Assembly (NCBI GenBank): GCA_016929465.1
Contig: JAFGIT010000169.1
Span: 1 to 5,268 of the forward strand
Reading direction: 5' to 3'
Length of the DNA stretch: 5,268 nucleotides
Source of the DNA: Candidatus Coatesiibacteriota bacterium
Lineage (GTDB): Bacteria; B130-G9
Shown: piece by piece, positions 1 to 4,803 of the stretch
Position numbering within the stretch: position 1 is the first letter of the stretch
Layout: the number at the start of each line of letters is the position of its first letter
The notes under the pieces: generated by a model
What the model saw: the letters and a program-made list of their open reading frames with translations, nothing else
Databases searched by the model: none
What the model was told of the DNA's origin: nothing
Translations under genes and position numbers: made by a program

Positions 1-282
1 ATGCGGATGTATTGGGGCAAGAAGATAATCGAGTGGTCCGAGACGCCAGAGCGGGCCTTCGAGACGACGCTCCACCTCAACAGCAAATACTTCCTCGACG
101 GCCGCGACCCCAACTCTTATGCGGGAGTAGCCTGGCTTTTCGGCAAGCACGACCGCCCCTGGAAAGAGCGCCCCATCTTCGGCACCGTCCGCTATATGTC
201 CGCCTCCGGCCTGGAGCGTAAGTGCGATATCAAGGCGTATGTAGAGAAGGTGAGGGCATTGGTGGAGGAGGTGGGAGGCTGA
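1..282 (+). CDS. Class II CPD photolyase, C-terminal fragment
   Basis: This is the last 93 or so residues of a class II deoxyribodipyrimidine photolyase, the FAD-dependent enzyme that uses blue light to split cyclobutane pyrimidine dimers in DNA. The identification rests on several stretches typical of the family's FAD-binding C-terminal domain: [10 protein letters not shown] (residues 3-12), [17 protein letters not shown] (26-42), [12 protein letters not shown] (50-61) and VRYM (63-66). Full-length members are about 450-480 residues, so most of the gene lies to the left. The ATG at position 1 is therefore very likely an internal methionine and not the true start. The gene ends with TGA at 280-282. 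No obvious terminator hairpin follows in the roughly 100 bases before the next gene. Family assignment is by recognition of conserved motifs; confidence is high. Confidence 0.9.
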   Translation: MRMYWGKKIIEWSETPERAFETTLHLNSKYFLDGRDPNSYAGVAWLFGKHDRPWKERPIFGTVRYMSASGLERKCDIKAYVEKVRALVEEVGG

Positions 283-310
283 TTCGCTTGGATTAGTCCG
301 ATGCGGGCTA

Positions 311-339
311 TTGGCGCTTATGCGGCCATCATATATATT
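311..339 (+). promoter_or_regulatory. Candidate sigma-70-type promoter for the ATPase gene
   Basis: TTGGCG (311-316) and TATATT (334-339) are separated by 17 bases, which fits a vegetative bacterial promoter. Transcription would begin near 346, leaving an untranslated leader of about 40 bases that includes the GGAGG at 380-384. This also argues against the longer reading frame that opens at TTG 311. Prediction from consensus only. Confidence 0.35.
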
Positions 340-379
340 GTCGAGTCATAATTCGGCTTCAGAGACTCTGCCTATCATC

Positions 380-384
380 GGAGG
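380..384 (+). promoter_or_regulatory. Shine-Dalgarno site that decides the ATPase start
   Basis: GGAGG lies four bases before the ATG at 389. The upstream alternatives in the same frame, TTG 311 and ATG 320, have no comparable purine-rich site. The 389 start is therefore preferred, although the spacing is a little short. Confidence 0.6.
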
Positions 385-388
385 CGCA

Positions 389-1894
389 ATGACGCGAGAT
401 ATTTTCGATAAGGAGCGGCTCTCTCCCGCCCTCGACAGTTTTTTGCGGGAGACCAATCCCTGGTGGGAGGGGAAGCCGGCGAAGCGAGCGCCAGTCTATA
501 GACGCGCCGTTTTGGATCGAGTGAGGCGCCGCCTCGAAAATGGGATCGCTCCGGTAACGGTTCTTCGTGGGCCAAGGCGAGTCGGAAAGACCACAATTCA
601 GGAGCAACTGATCGAGTATCTGCTGCAAGAGAAGGGCGTGAATCCAGCTCGGATATTCAGAATCCAATTCGACGATATTCCCAGTCTGAAGCATGTCGAG
701 GACCCAATCCTTGCGCTTTGCAGATGGTATCAGAACCGGATTCTTGGCAGGACTTTCAATGAAGCGGCCCAATCTGACGGCGTCTCATTTCTATTCTTTG
801 ATGAGGCTCAGAACCTCGACAGTTGGGCTGAACAGGTCAAGGCGCTTGTGGACCTTCATGAGGCCCGTGTTCTCGTTACGGGCAGCTCCGCTCTTCGGAT
901 TGGCCTGGGCCGCGATAGTCTCGCTGGGCGGATTTCCACGCTGGATTTGGGGCCGCTTTATCTCCGTGAAATCGCGGGCCTAAAAGGTTATGGCGATATC
1001 CCGTCATTACTCCCCGATAATGGCCTTGCGCTCCTTTTGGACATTGAATTCTGGCGTGGCGCAATGACACTTGGGCTCGAGAACAAAGAGCTGCGCGATT
1101 TGGCGTTCGCCGATTTCTCGGAGCGAGGCGGCTATCCGGAATCGCAAATAGACCTCCATTCCGATTGGGCGACGATTGCGGCACACTTGAATGAAACAGT
1201 CATAAAGAGGGCCATTCAGCATGATCTCAGGCTAGGCGATCGGGGCCGCAAGCGAGACGCACATCTATTGGAGGAAGTATTCCGATCCGCATGCCGAAGA
1301 GCGGGACAATCGCCGGGGCCTGAGTACTTCGAGCATGAGATCAGAATAGCTCTTCGGTCCGACTATACATGGCAGAAGATACGCAACTACTTGGAGTTCT
1401 TGGATAGCGCGATGCTCTTGCGTCTTGTCGCGCCGATGGAGATACGTTGCAGGAAAAAGAGGGGCAATTACAAAATATGTCTCTGTGATCATGCGCTAAG
1501 GGCGAGCTGGCTTCAGGAGGTTATTCCCCTCTATCCTAAAAAACTCATGCAACATCCCCATTTATCCGACCTTGCCGGTTTCATCGCCGAGAGCGTGGCC
1601 GGATTCTGCTTGGGGACAATACATGGCCTCGACCTCTCCTATTTCCCGACGCGCGGCGTCAAGGCGCCTGAGGTTGATTTCGTTTTGACCATAGGAGAAA
1701 AGCGGATTCCCATCGAGATCAAATATCAGAGGACAATTGACCCGCAGAGAGATACTCAAGCGTTGAGAAGTTTCCTTGATAGCCCTCTATACAACGCCCC
1801 CTTCGGCGTCCTCGTAACCATGCTCGATGACGTCGAAATCCCCGACCCTCGCATCGTCGCCCTGCCGCTGAGTAGTCTGTTGTTGATTGTCTAA
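389..1894 (+). CDS. AAA ATPase with DUF4143-type C-terminal region
   Basis: This 501-residue protein belongs to the broad bacterial and archaeal group of AAA ATPases with a DUF4143 C-terminal region. The biological role of the group is mostly unknown. The N-terminal P-loop domain has a Walker A GPRRVGKTT (61-69), a Walker B LFFDEAQ (135-141) and a sensor-like LVTGSSA (162-168) followed by SLAGR. ERGGYPES (245-252) is a hallmark of the family at the start of the second half. The C-terminal part carries E401, D430 (in PEVDFVL), and E443 and K445 (in PIEIKY). This E...D...ExK pattern matches a PD-(D/E)XK nuclease-like fold, but nuclease activity is not shown. The start is ATG 389, chosen for its GGAGG; the longer frame from TTG 311 would add 26 residues over the likely promoter. 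About 70 bases separate its stop from the HicB-like remnant, so co-transcription is possible. It has no signal peptide or obvious membrane segment, so it is probably cytoplasmic. Confidence 0.88.
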   Translation: MTRDIFDKERLSPALDSFLRETNPWWEGKPAKRAPVYRRAVLDRVRRRLENGIAPVTVLRGPRRVGKTTIQEQLIEYLLQEKGVNPARIFRIQFDDIPSLKHVEDPILALCRWYQNRILGRTFNEAAQSDGVSFLFFDEAQNLDSWAEQVKALVDLHEARVLVTGSSALRIGLGRDSLAGRISTLDLGPLYLREIAGLKGYGDIPSLLPDNGLALLLDIEFWRGAMTLGLENKELRDLAFADFSERGGYPESQIDLHSDWATIAAHLNETVIKRAIQHDLRLGDRGRKRDAHLLEEVFRSACRRAGQSPGPEYFEHEIRIALRSDYTWQKIRNYLEFLDSAMLLRLVAPMEIRCRKKRGNYKICLCDHALRASWLQEVIPLYPKKLMQHPHLSDLAGFIAESVAGFCLGTIHGLDLSYFPTRGVKAPEVDFVLTIGEKRIPIEIKYQRTIDPQRDTQALRSFLDSPLYNAPFGVLVTMLDDVEIPDPRIVALPLSSLLLIV

Positions 1895-1950
1895 TGGACT
1901 TGAATATGATCCCCATTCGTCTTTGTTAAGGAATATTTCGAACCTTCTCT

Positions 1951-1956
1951 GAGGAG
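1951..1956 (+). promoter_or_regulatory. Shine-Dalgarno site of the HicB-like remnant
   Basis: GAGGAG lies seven bases before the TTG at 1964, where HicB homology begins (LKIKVIVHE, with L read as fMet). Good spacing supports TTG 1964 as the ancestral start of the now broken gene. Confidence 0.5.
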
Positions 1957-1963
1957 AGCAGGA

Positions 1964-2154
1964 TTGAAGATAAAGGTGATAGTGCATGAGGTGGAGGAGG
2001 GCGGCTTCTGGGCGAGATCCCTACCATTCCGGGCCATGCCAAGTAGGGCGAGACAATGGAGGAATTGATTGATAACCTCCGCGAGGCGATTGAGGGGTGC
2101 TTGTCGGGCCATAATGATACATTTGCCGTCGTACTAGAGGACAATAGGGTATGA
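1964..2154 (+). pseudogene. HicB-family antitoxin-like gene, broken by a frameshift and a stop
   Basis: The reading frame from TTG 1964 gives KIKVIVHEVEEGGFWA, the N-terminal strand pattern of HicB-like proteins. It then loses homology at about 2014. Reading from 2014 in the next frame gives EIPTIPGHAK, a TAG stop at 2044-2046, then GETMEELIDNLREAIEGCLS and a normal end at TGA 2152-2154. Restoring one base (a G near 2014, GCG-GAG instead of GCGAG) and reading the TAG as a sense codon (CAG, Gln, is common at this place in the family) yields a 63-residue protein typical of small HicB domains. HicB proteins normally neutralise the HicA mRNA-cutting toxin. No HicA is visible here. The last four bases, ATGA (2151-2154), overlap the start of the next gene, a translational coupling arrangement that predates the decay. 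With two independent lesions, a sequencing error alone is a less likely explanation. Confidence 0.8.
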
Positions 2155-2882
2155 TTGTACTGACGCCGACCAACGAGACAATCGTCTACCTCATACACAT
2201 GGTTGTCATTCCGGAAATAGTTCGCCGGCATAGAGAGAAGGGCTTGGCTTTTCCGCTTGTTCTGGAGAGATTCCAGATTCTCTTCCGACCTGACTCCCCT
2301 CTGGAGCCAACAGTCAGGATCAACAAGGAAGTCAAAGGGATATTCCAGGCGGAGCTTAAAGAGGGATGTGCTCCGAAGTCGGATGGGGACCCTCTTGCGT
2401 ATCAGGAGGTTTCCCGGTTCACGGAGTATATGGAACCTGACGATAAAGACATCGACTGCGCTCATATTTCGGTGATATTAGACCCGACAAGACCACCGAC
2501 GAGAAGCATCAGACTTGAAGATCCGGATAAACCGAAACCGGACATTTCCTTTGGGCTGACGATCACCTGGTACTTTGACTATAGATGGCGAAGGGGTGAG
2601 GCTAAAGCGTATTTGAAAAAGGGCATGGAGTTTCGCGAGGCTTCGAAATCTGAGTGGGATCAAGGCAGAAAAAGCGCTGCTCTTGACAACTTCTTCTCGG
2701 CAGCTGAGCTCATTGCACTGTCTCGCCTACTTATCTTCGCGCCAGACGAGAGACTCGTAGGCCCAAACGGACACGGGCTAATACGCAATGCGACAAGCGC
2801 ACGAATCAATGCCGGTCATCTGGATGACTCATATCTGAAATTGGGTGAAGATGCCTATAGGTTACGAGATAGTGCCAGATAA
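2151..2882 (+). CDS. Unrecognised protein with possible HEPN-like C-terminal region, probably truncated
   Basis: I do not recognise this 243-residue protein as a named family. The first half (to about 145) looks like a mixed alpha/beta region with LERFQILFRPDSP (38-50) and ISFGLTITWYFDYRWRRGE (132-150). From about 151 it turns helical and amphipathic: AKAYLKKGMEF, AALDNFFSAAELIALSRLL (176-194), NGHGLIRNATSARINAGHLD (206-225), and YLKLGEDAYRLRDSAR (228-243). The order of helices and the final R-x-x-A spacing resemble HEPN domains, which are often RNases in toxin-antitoxin and defence systems. The canonical RNase motif R-x4-6-H is not evident, so this is a weak inference. The start ATG overlaps the stop of the HicB-like remnant (ATGA), with GAGG at 2137-2140 upstream. 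The TAA at 2880-2882 seems to cut the protein short, because the same frame continues in plausible coding sequence to 3023. The truncated product may or may not be functional. Confidence 0.65.
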   Translation: MIVLTPTNETIVYLIHMVVIPEIVRRHREKGLAFPLVLERFQILFRPDSPLEPTVRINKEVKGIFQAELKEGCAPKSDGDPLAYQEVSRFTEYMEPDDKDIDCAHISVILDPTRPPTRSIRLEDPDKPKPDISFGLTITWYFDYRWRRGEAKAYLKKGMEFREASKSEWDQGRKSAALDNFFSAAELIALSRLLIFAPDERLVGPNGHGLIRNATSARINAGHLDDSYLKLGEDAYRLRDSAR

Positions 2883-3023
2883 GGCCTCGATGAAACAGAC
2901 TGTGACGACATGCGGTTCTCTGATCTCCTCTTGGAGCTCGACCGTCTCATTTCGCTGACTGAGAAGAAATTGAGTCACGATCTCGAACCAGTCCAGCCGC
3001 ATCCTCCAATCGATGAGATTTAG
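2883..3023 (+). pseudogene. Displaced 3' end of the preceding gene, in the same frame after TAA 2880
   Basis: Immediately after the TAA the same frame stays open for 46 codons to TAG 3021-3023. It encodes GLDETDCDDMRFSDLLLELD and then RLISLTEKKLSHDLEP, a helical, charged tail that would complete a HEPN-like bundle. Reading through the TAA gives RLRDSAR-x-GLDE. A Tyr codon at the stop position (TAC or TAT, one base from TAA) would give the A-x-Y pattern common at this place in HEPN proteins. The TAG lies only two bases before the ATG of the following HicB-family gene, which is normal operon spacing if the ancestral gene ended here at 290 residues. An independent small gene from ATG 2910 (37 residues) is the alternative, but it has no convincing ribosome-binding site. 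Confidence 0.5.
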
Positions 3024-3025
3024 AC

Positions 3026-3238
3026 ATGTCTAATCTATCGGTAAATCCGGGAACTCGGAGAATCGTTGTGGAGAAACACCCGGATGGTTACGCCGCATAT
3101 CCTGTCGGCATCAAAGGCGTTGTCGTCGGTCAGGAGGATACACGCGAGGAAGCGTTGAAGGACGTGCGGTCTGCGATTGCCTTTCACATTGAGACATTTG
3201 GGGAGGATGTGATCCATCCACGAAATGAAGCCACCTGA
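3026..3238 (+). CDS. Small HicB-family protein (antitoxin-like)
   Basis: A 70-residue protein of the HicB-like superfamily, a partial RNase H-like fold used by HicB antitoxins. Diagnostic stretches are RRIVVEKHPDGYAAYPVGIK (11-30), GVVVGQEDTREEALKDV (31-47) and SAIAFHIETFGED (49-61): strand, strand, the G-x-x-D-T-x-E-E-A turn, then the long helix. It has no added DNA-binding domain, so any autoregulation would need a partner. Stand-alone proteins of this type are common and are not always paired with HicA; none is seen here. The gene starts two bases after the end of the upstream open frame at 3023, so it was probably translated together with the unknown protein. It is intact, in contrast to the other HicB-like gene in the same cassette. 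The two share the family fold but little direct sequence, so they are not a recent duplication. Confidence 0.85.
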   Translation: MSNLSVNPGTRRIVVEKHPDGYAAYPVGIKGVVVGQEDTREEALKDVRSAIAFHIETFGEDVIHPRNEAT

Positions 3239-3344
3239 GAGGGGATAACGCTGGCGGCGACATGTAAGGCAGGAAATCGATCGACCTCAGAACCGCCTCA
3301 TCCCTGACGGGGCAGAGGCCAATCATTGCGCCTGCACGCCCATT
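3239..3344. other. Gene-free spacer downstream of the HicB-family gene
   Basis: This starts the 715-base gap that separates the rightward genes from the leftward ones. I see no coding frame with family resemblance and no clear intrinsic terminator in this first part; the rest of the gap is made of the repeats listed separately. Confidence 0.6.
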
Positions 3345-3440
3345 GTGCCGCCCCTTCAGGGCGGCGTTTTCCGGGGCGCCATCTTCCGTGGGTTGACACC
3401 CACGGCTATTCGTATTCGCCCCTTTCAGGGACGGAGGTTG
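3345..3440. repeat. Composite intergenic hairpin repeat, copy A (intact)
   Basis: Three hairpins occur in series. The first is CCGCCC-CTTCA-GGGCGG (3348-3364). The second is CCGTGGG-TTGACA-CCCACGG (3386-3405), followed by CTATT. The third is a relative of the first, CGCCCCTTTCAGGGACG (3417-3433). The same order of elements recurs at 3588-3948, which shows that this is a repeat and not a one-off terminator. The repeat lies between convergent genes, where it could also end transcription in both directions. Its function is unknown. Confidence 0.75.
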
Positions 3441-3587
3441 TGTTTAGGCGTTTGACTTTGCTGGCGTTCCCGAGGGTAGATTCTCCTCCGTTGCATTTCC
3501 GCGCCGACCGCGGCACGGTCCGGGTCTTCACACGGATTCTCAAATTCGTGGAACTCCTTCCCAAGAGATGCAGCACCGGCTATTTTT
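3441..3587. other. Spacer between the two repeat copies
   Basis: No gene is supported. The only clear structure is a small hairpin, GACCG-CGGCA-CGGTC (3506-3520). The end, CACCGGCTATTTTT, resembles the tail CCCACGGCTATT of the CCGTGGG hairpin, so it may be the remnant of a further repeat unit. Confidence 0.4.
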
Positions 3588-3769
3588 GTGCCGCCCCTCC
3601 AGGGCGGAGTTTTTGGGTTTGCTAGTCCCCGTGGGCTTCTGAGGCTGTCTAATAAATGGCTTGGCGAGGTTTTTGCTTCGTGTTCACACGATAATTTTAT
3701 CAGAATCCGGACAGATTGTCTATTTCAGCCAGGCCAATATCATTCGAATCGGATTCGTTGAAATCCGCC

Positions 3770-3795
3770 TTGTAGGGGCGGTTCACGAACCGCCC
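3770..3795 (+). repeat. 26-bp palindromic repeat, copy 1 (inside the MITE-like element)
   Basis: TTGTAG is followed by the stem GGGCGGTTC (3776-3784), a two-base centre AC, and GAACCGCCC (3787-3795). It is one of two copies within the element; the other is inverted at 3851-3876. The TTGTAGGGGCG start resembles a widespread intergenic repeat of environmental bacteria (recognition from memory). Confidence 0.75.
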
Positions 3796-3850
3796 TTAAG
3801 GACCTCAGCACCGCATTCAAGGCAATCTGGAAAGGGGATCAATAGAGACT

Positions 3851-3876
3851 GGGCGATTCGTGAATCGCCCCTACAA
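3851..3876 (-). repeat. 26-bp palindromic repeat, copy 2, inverted
   Basis: The stem GGGCGATTC (3851-3859), centre GT and GAATCGCCC (3862-3870) are followed by CTACAA, the reverse of copy 1. Compared with copy 1 there are two differences within the 26 bases, and they fall on opposite arms: a G-C pair in copy 1 is an A-T pair here. Pairing is thus kept. Confidence 0.75.
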
Positions 3877-3953
3877 CCACACGTTTCGACTTATTAGACA
3901 GCCTCTTCCACCCACGGCTACCTTTGGGTGCCCCTTTCAGGAACGTTGGCAAT

Positions 3954-4550
3954 TCAGGTAAATGCCTTAGCATAGACATCCTCCATCACCACCTTCGTCT
4001 TCTCGTGGAATTCGGGGCTGATGGTCGTGTAGTCGATCCGGTCGTAGATCTGCCGGAATAGCTCCTTCACGGGCAGATCATCGGGAGCGTCTCGGAAGAG
4101 CCTGCGGTGGATCTGCCGGATGCAGAGGCGATCCAGGTCACCGCGGAGGTAGTGCTTTGCGCTCATCATGATCAGTTTGGCGAAGTGCTCATTCAGGTCC
4201 CAGTCGATCTCGAACGGTGAGAGGTCGTCGTATTCGGGCGAGGAGAGGCAGCCGATGTCTATCCACCAGAAGATGGGCACGCCGGGGAGGAATTGGTTAA
4301 TCAGATATTTATCTGGGATGAGAGACCTCGCCCAGTCTCGGAGCAGCAGCCCCAGCGATGCCTCGATGATTGTGGACGCGAGCTCGACGTTTTCATACGG
4401 GGGCCGGCTGTCGTCCTGGATGAGGAGGTCGATGTCGGAGTATTCATCTTGAGTGCCATCTGCGACGGAGCCGATCAATTCGACCGACCGGAATTTGCCC
4501 GACGATTCGAGCGTCTCGATGATGGTCTTTGCTAGCGGTGCCTGGTCCAT
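3954..4550 (-). CDS. Nucleotidyltransferase-fold protein (polymerase beta superfamily)
   Basis: A 198-residue protein with the signature of small nucleotidyltransferases, which transfer a nucleoside monophosphate to a protein, RNA or small molecule. The motif ELIGSVADG (24-32) is followed by the metal-binding pair in SDIDLL (D39 and D41), and a third acid, D98, sits in the strand WWIDIG. All three expected catalytic carboxylates are present, so the enzyme is probably active. The C-terminal half (about 115-198) is helical, as in aminoglycoside-type and MNT-type nucleotidyltransferases. The substrate cannot be told from sequence. ATG 4550 is chosen as the start; TTG 4568 in the same frame would add six residues, and a GGAAG at 4566-4562 lies rather far from the ATG, so the start is uncertain. 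It is convergent with the HicB cassette across the repeat region and in the same direction as rsgA, but separated from it by about 250 repeat-rich bases. Confidence 0.85.
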   Translation of the reverse strand: MDQAPLAKTIIETLESSGKFRSVELIGSVADGTQDEYSDIDLLIQDDSRPPYENVELASTIIEASLGLLLRDWARSLIPDKYLINQFLPGVPIFWWIDIGCLSSPEYDDLSPFEIDWDLNEHFAKLIMMSAKHYLRGDLDRLCIRQIHRRLFRDAPDDLPVKELFRQIYDRIDYTTISPEFHEKTKVVMEDVYAKAFT

Positions 4551-4603
4551 GGTCAATGTGGCTTCCAAGTCTCATGGTGACGGTTCTGCCAAGGTTGTCG
4601 GGG

Positions 4604-4632
4604 AGATTGCACATGGATGGAAAAGGTGTCAA
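4604..4632 (-). promoter_or_regulatory. Candidate promoter for the nucleotidyltransferase gene
   Basis: On the minus strand a perfect TTGACA (4632-4627) is followed, after 17 bases, by CAATCT (4609-4604), a weak -10. The start would be near 4597, giving a leader of about 45 bases. The strong -35 is the main support; prediction only. Confidence 0.35.
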
Positions 4633-4647
4633 TTGCAGGATGGGCTT

Positions 4648-4775
4648 TTGGAGTGCGGAGGTCTTGACGCCGCTTTCATTCGCGGTGGCTTGACACCGCA
4701 GTCCTATAGGTCGGTGTTTGTCCTCTGTCGCGCCGGGCTGCGACAAACGAAAGCGGTGCCGGGTCACCGCGCTCG
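4648..4775. repeat. Second hairpin repeat family between the nucleotidyltransferase gene and rsgA
   Basis: Four hairpins follow one another. Three share a GCGG...CCGC frame. The first is GCGG at 4655-4658 with CCGC at 4670-4673 (imperfect inside). The second is GCGGTG-GCTTGA-CACCGC (4682-4699, perfect six-pair stem). The fourth is GCGGTG-CCGGGT-CACCGC (4753-4770, perfect six-pair stem). The third is TGTCGC (4726-4731) with GCGACA (4740-4745), and an overlapping alternative is GTTTGTC (4716-4722) with GACAAAC (4742-4748). None resembles the repeats at 3345-3948. No coding frame in this gap has family support. Confidence 0.65.
4743..4770 (-). terminator. Possible terminator of rsgA formed by a repeat hairpin
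   Basis: Read on the minus strand, the stem GCGGTG-ACCCGG-CACCGC is followed by TTTCGTTTG, about 33 bases after the rsgA stop. The stem is GC-rich but the T-run is broken, so termination is only plausible; the same hairpin belongs to the repeat series. Confidence 0.3.
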
Positions 4776-4803
4776 GGAAATCCATCATTTCGGCAAATGC
4801 CCC

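Larger units (their letters stand above)
3641..3905. mobile_element. 265-bp MITE-like insertion with 15-bp perfect terminal inverted repeats
   Basis: The ends are GAGGCTGTCTAATAA (3641-3655) and its exact reverse complement TTATTAGACAGCCTC (3891-3905). The element splits the hairpin of repeat copy B, so it is a true insertion. CTTC occurs on both sides (3636-3639 and 3905-3908) and may be the target duplication, although the exact boundary is uncertain by one or two bases. It encodes no transposase: the open frame across it (from about 3661) runs through palindromes and resembles nothing. It was presumably moved by a transposase supplied in trans. The tips resemble those of DDE-type insertion sequences, but I cannot name the family with confidence. 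Confidence 0.75.
3588..3948. repeat. Composite intergenic hairpin repeat, copy B (split by an insertion)
   Basis: It begins with CCGCCC-CTCCA-GGGCGG (3591-3607), matching copy A. Then comes the left arm CCGTGGG (3629-3635). The right arm CCCACGG (3911-3917) lies about 275 bases further on and is followed by CTAC and GCCCCTTTCAGGAACG (from 3930), in the same order as copy A. Removing the insertion at 3641-3905 with one copy of the flanking CTTC restores a hairpin close to CCGTGGGCTTCCACCCACGG. Confidence 0.75.

Noticed and set aside
311-388. Longer N-terminus for the ATPase from TTG 311 or ATG 320
   Set aside because: No ribosome-binding site precedes either codon, the stretch covers a good promoter candidate, and ATG 389 has GGAGG before it.
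1900-1928. Promoter TTGAAT with TTGTTA before the HicB-like remnant
   Set aside because: The -10 match is poor; the cassette may be read from the ATPase promoter instead.
1926-2465. 179-codon minus-strand frame opposite the HicB-like cassette
   Set aside because: The plus strand here has recognisable HicB homology and gene-end coupling; the minus-strand product shows no family motif.
3326-3625. 99-codon open frame on the plus strand
   Set aside because: It runs through the hairpin repeats and its translation (rich in R, P, H and C) resembles no protein family; it is open by chance in GC-rich repeats.
3661-3897. 78-codon open frame inside the MITE-like element, as a possible transposase remnant
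   Set aside because: It crosses both palindromes, lacks a start signal and shows no DDE or other transposase motif.
3345-3948. CRISPR array
   Set aside because: Repeats are few, imperfect, of two alternating types and without spacers of regular length; no cas gene is present.
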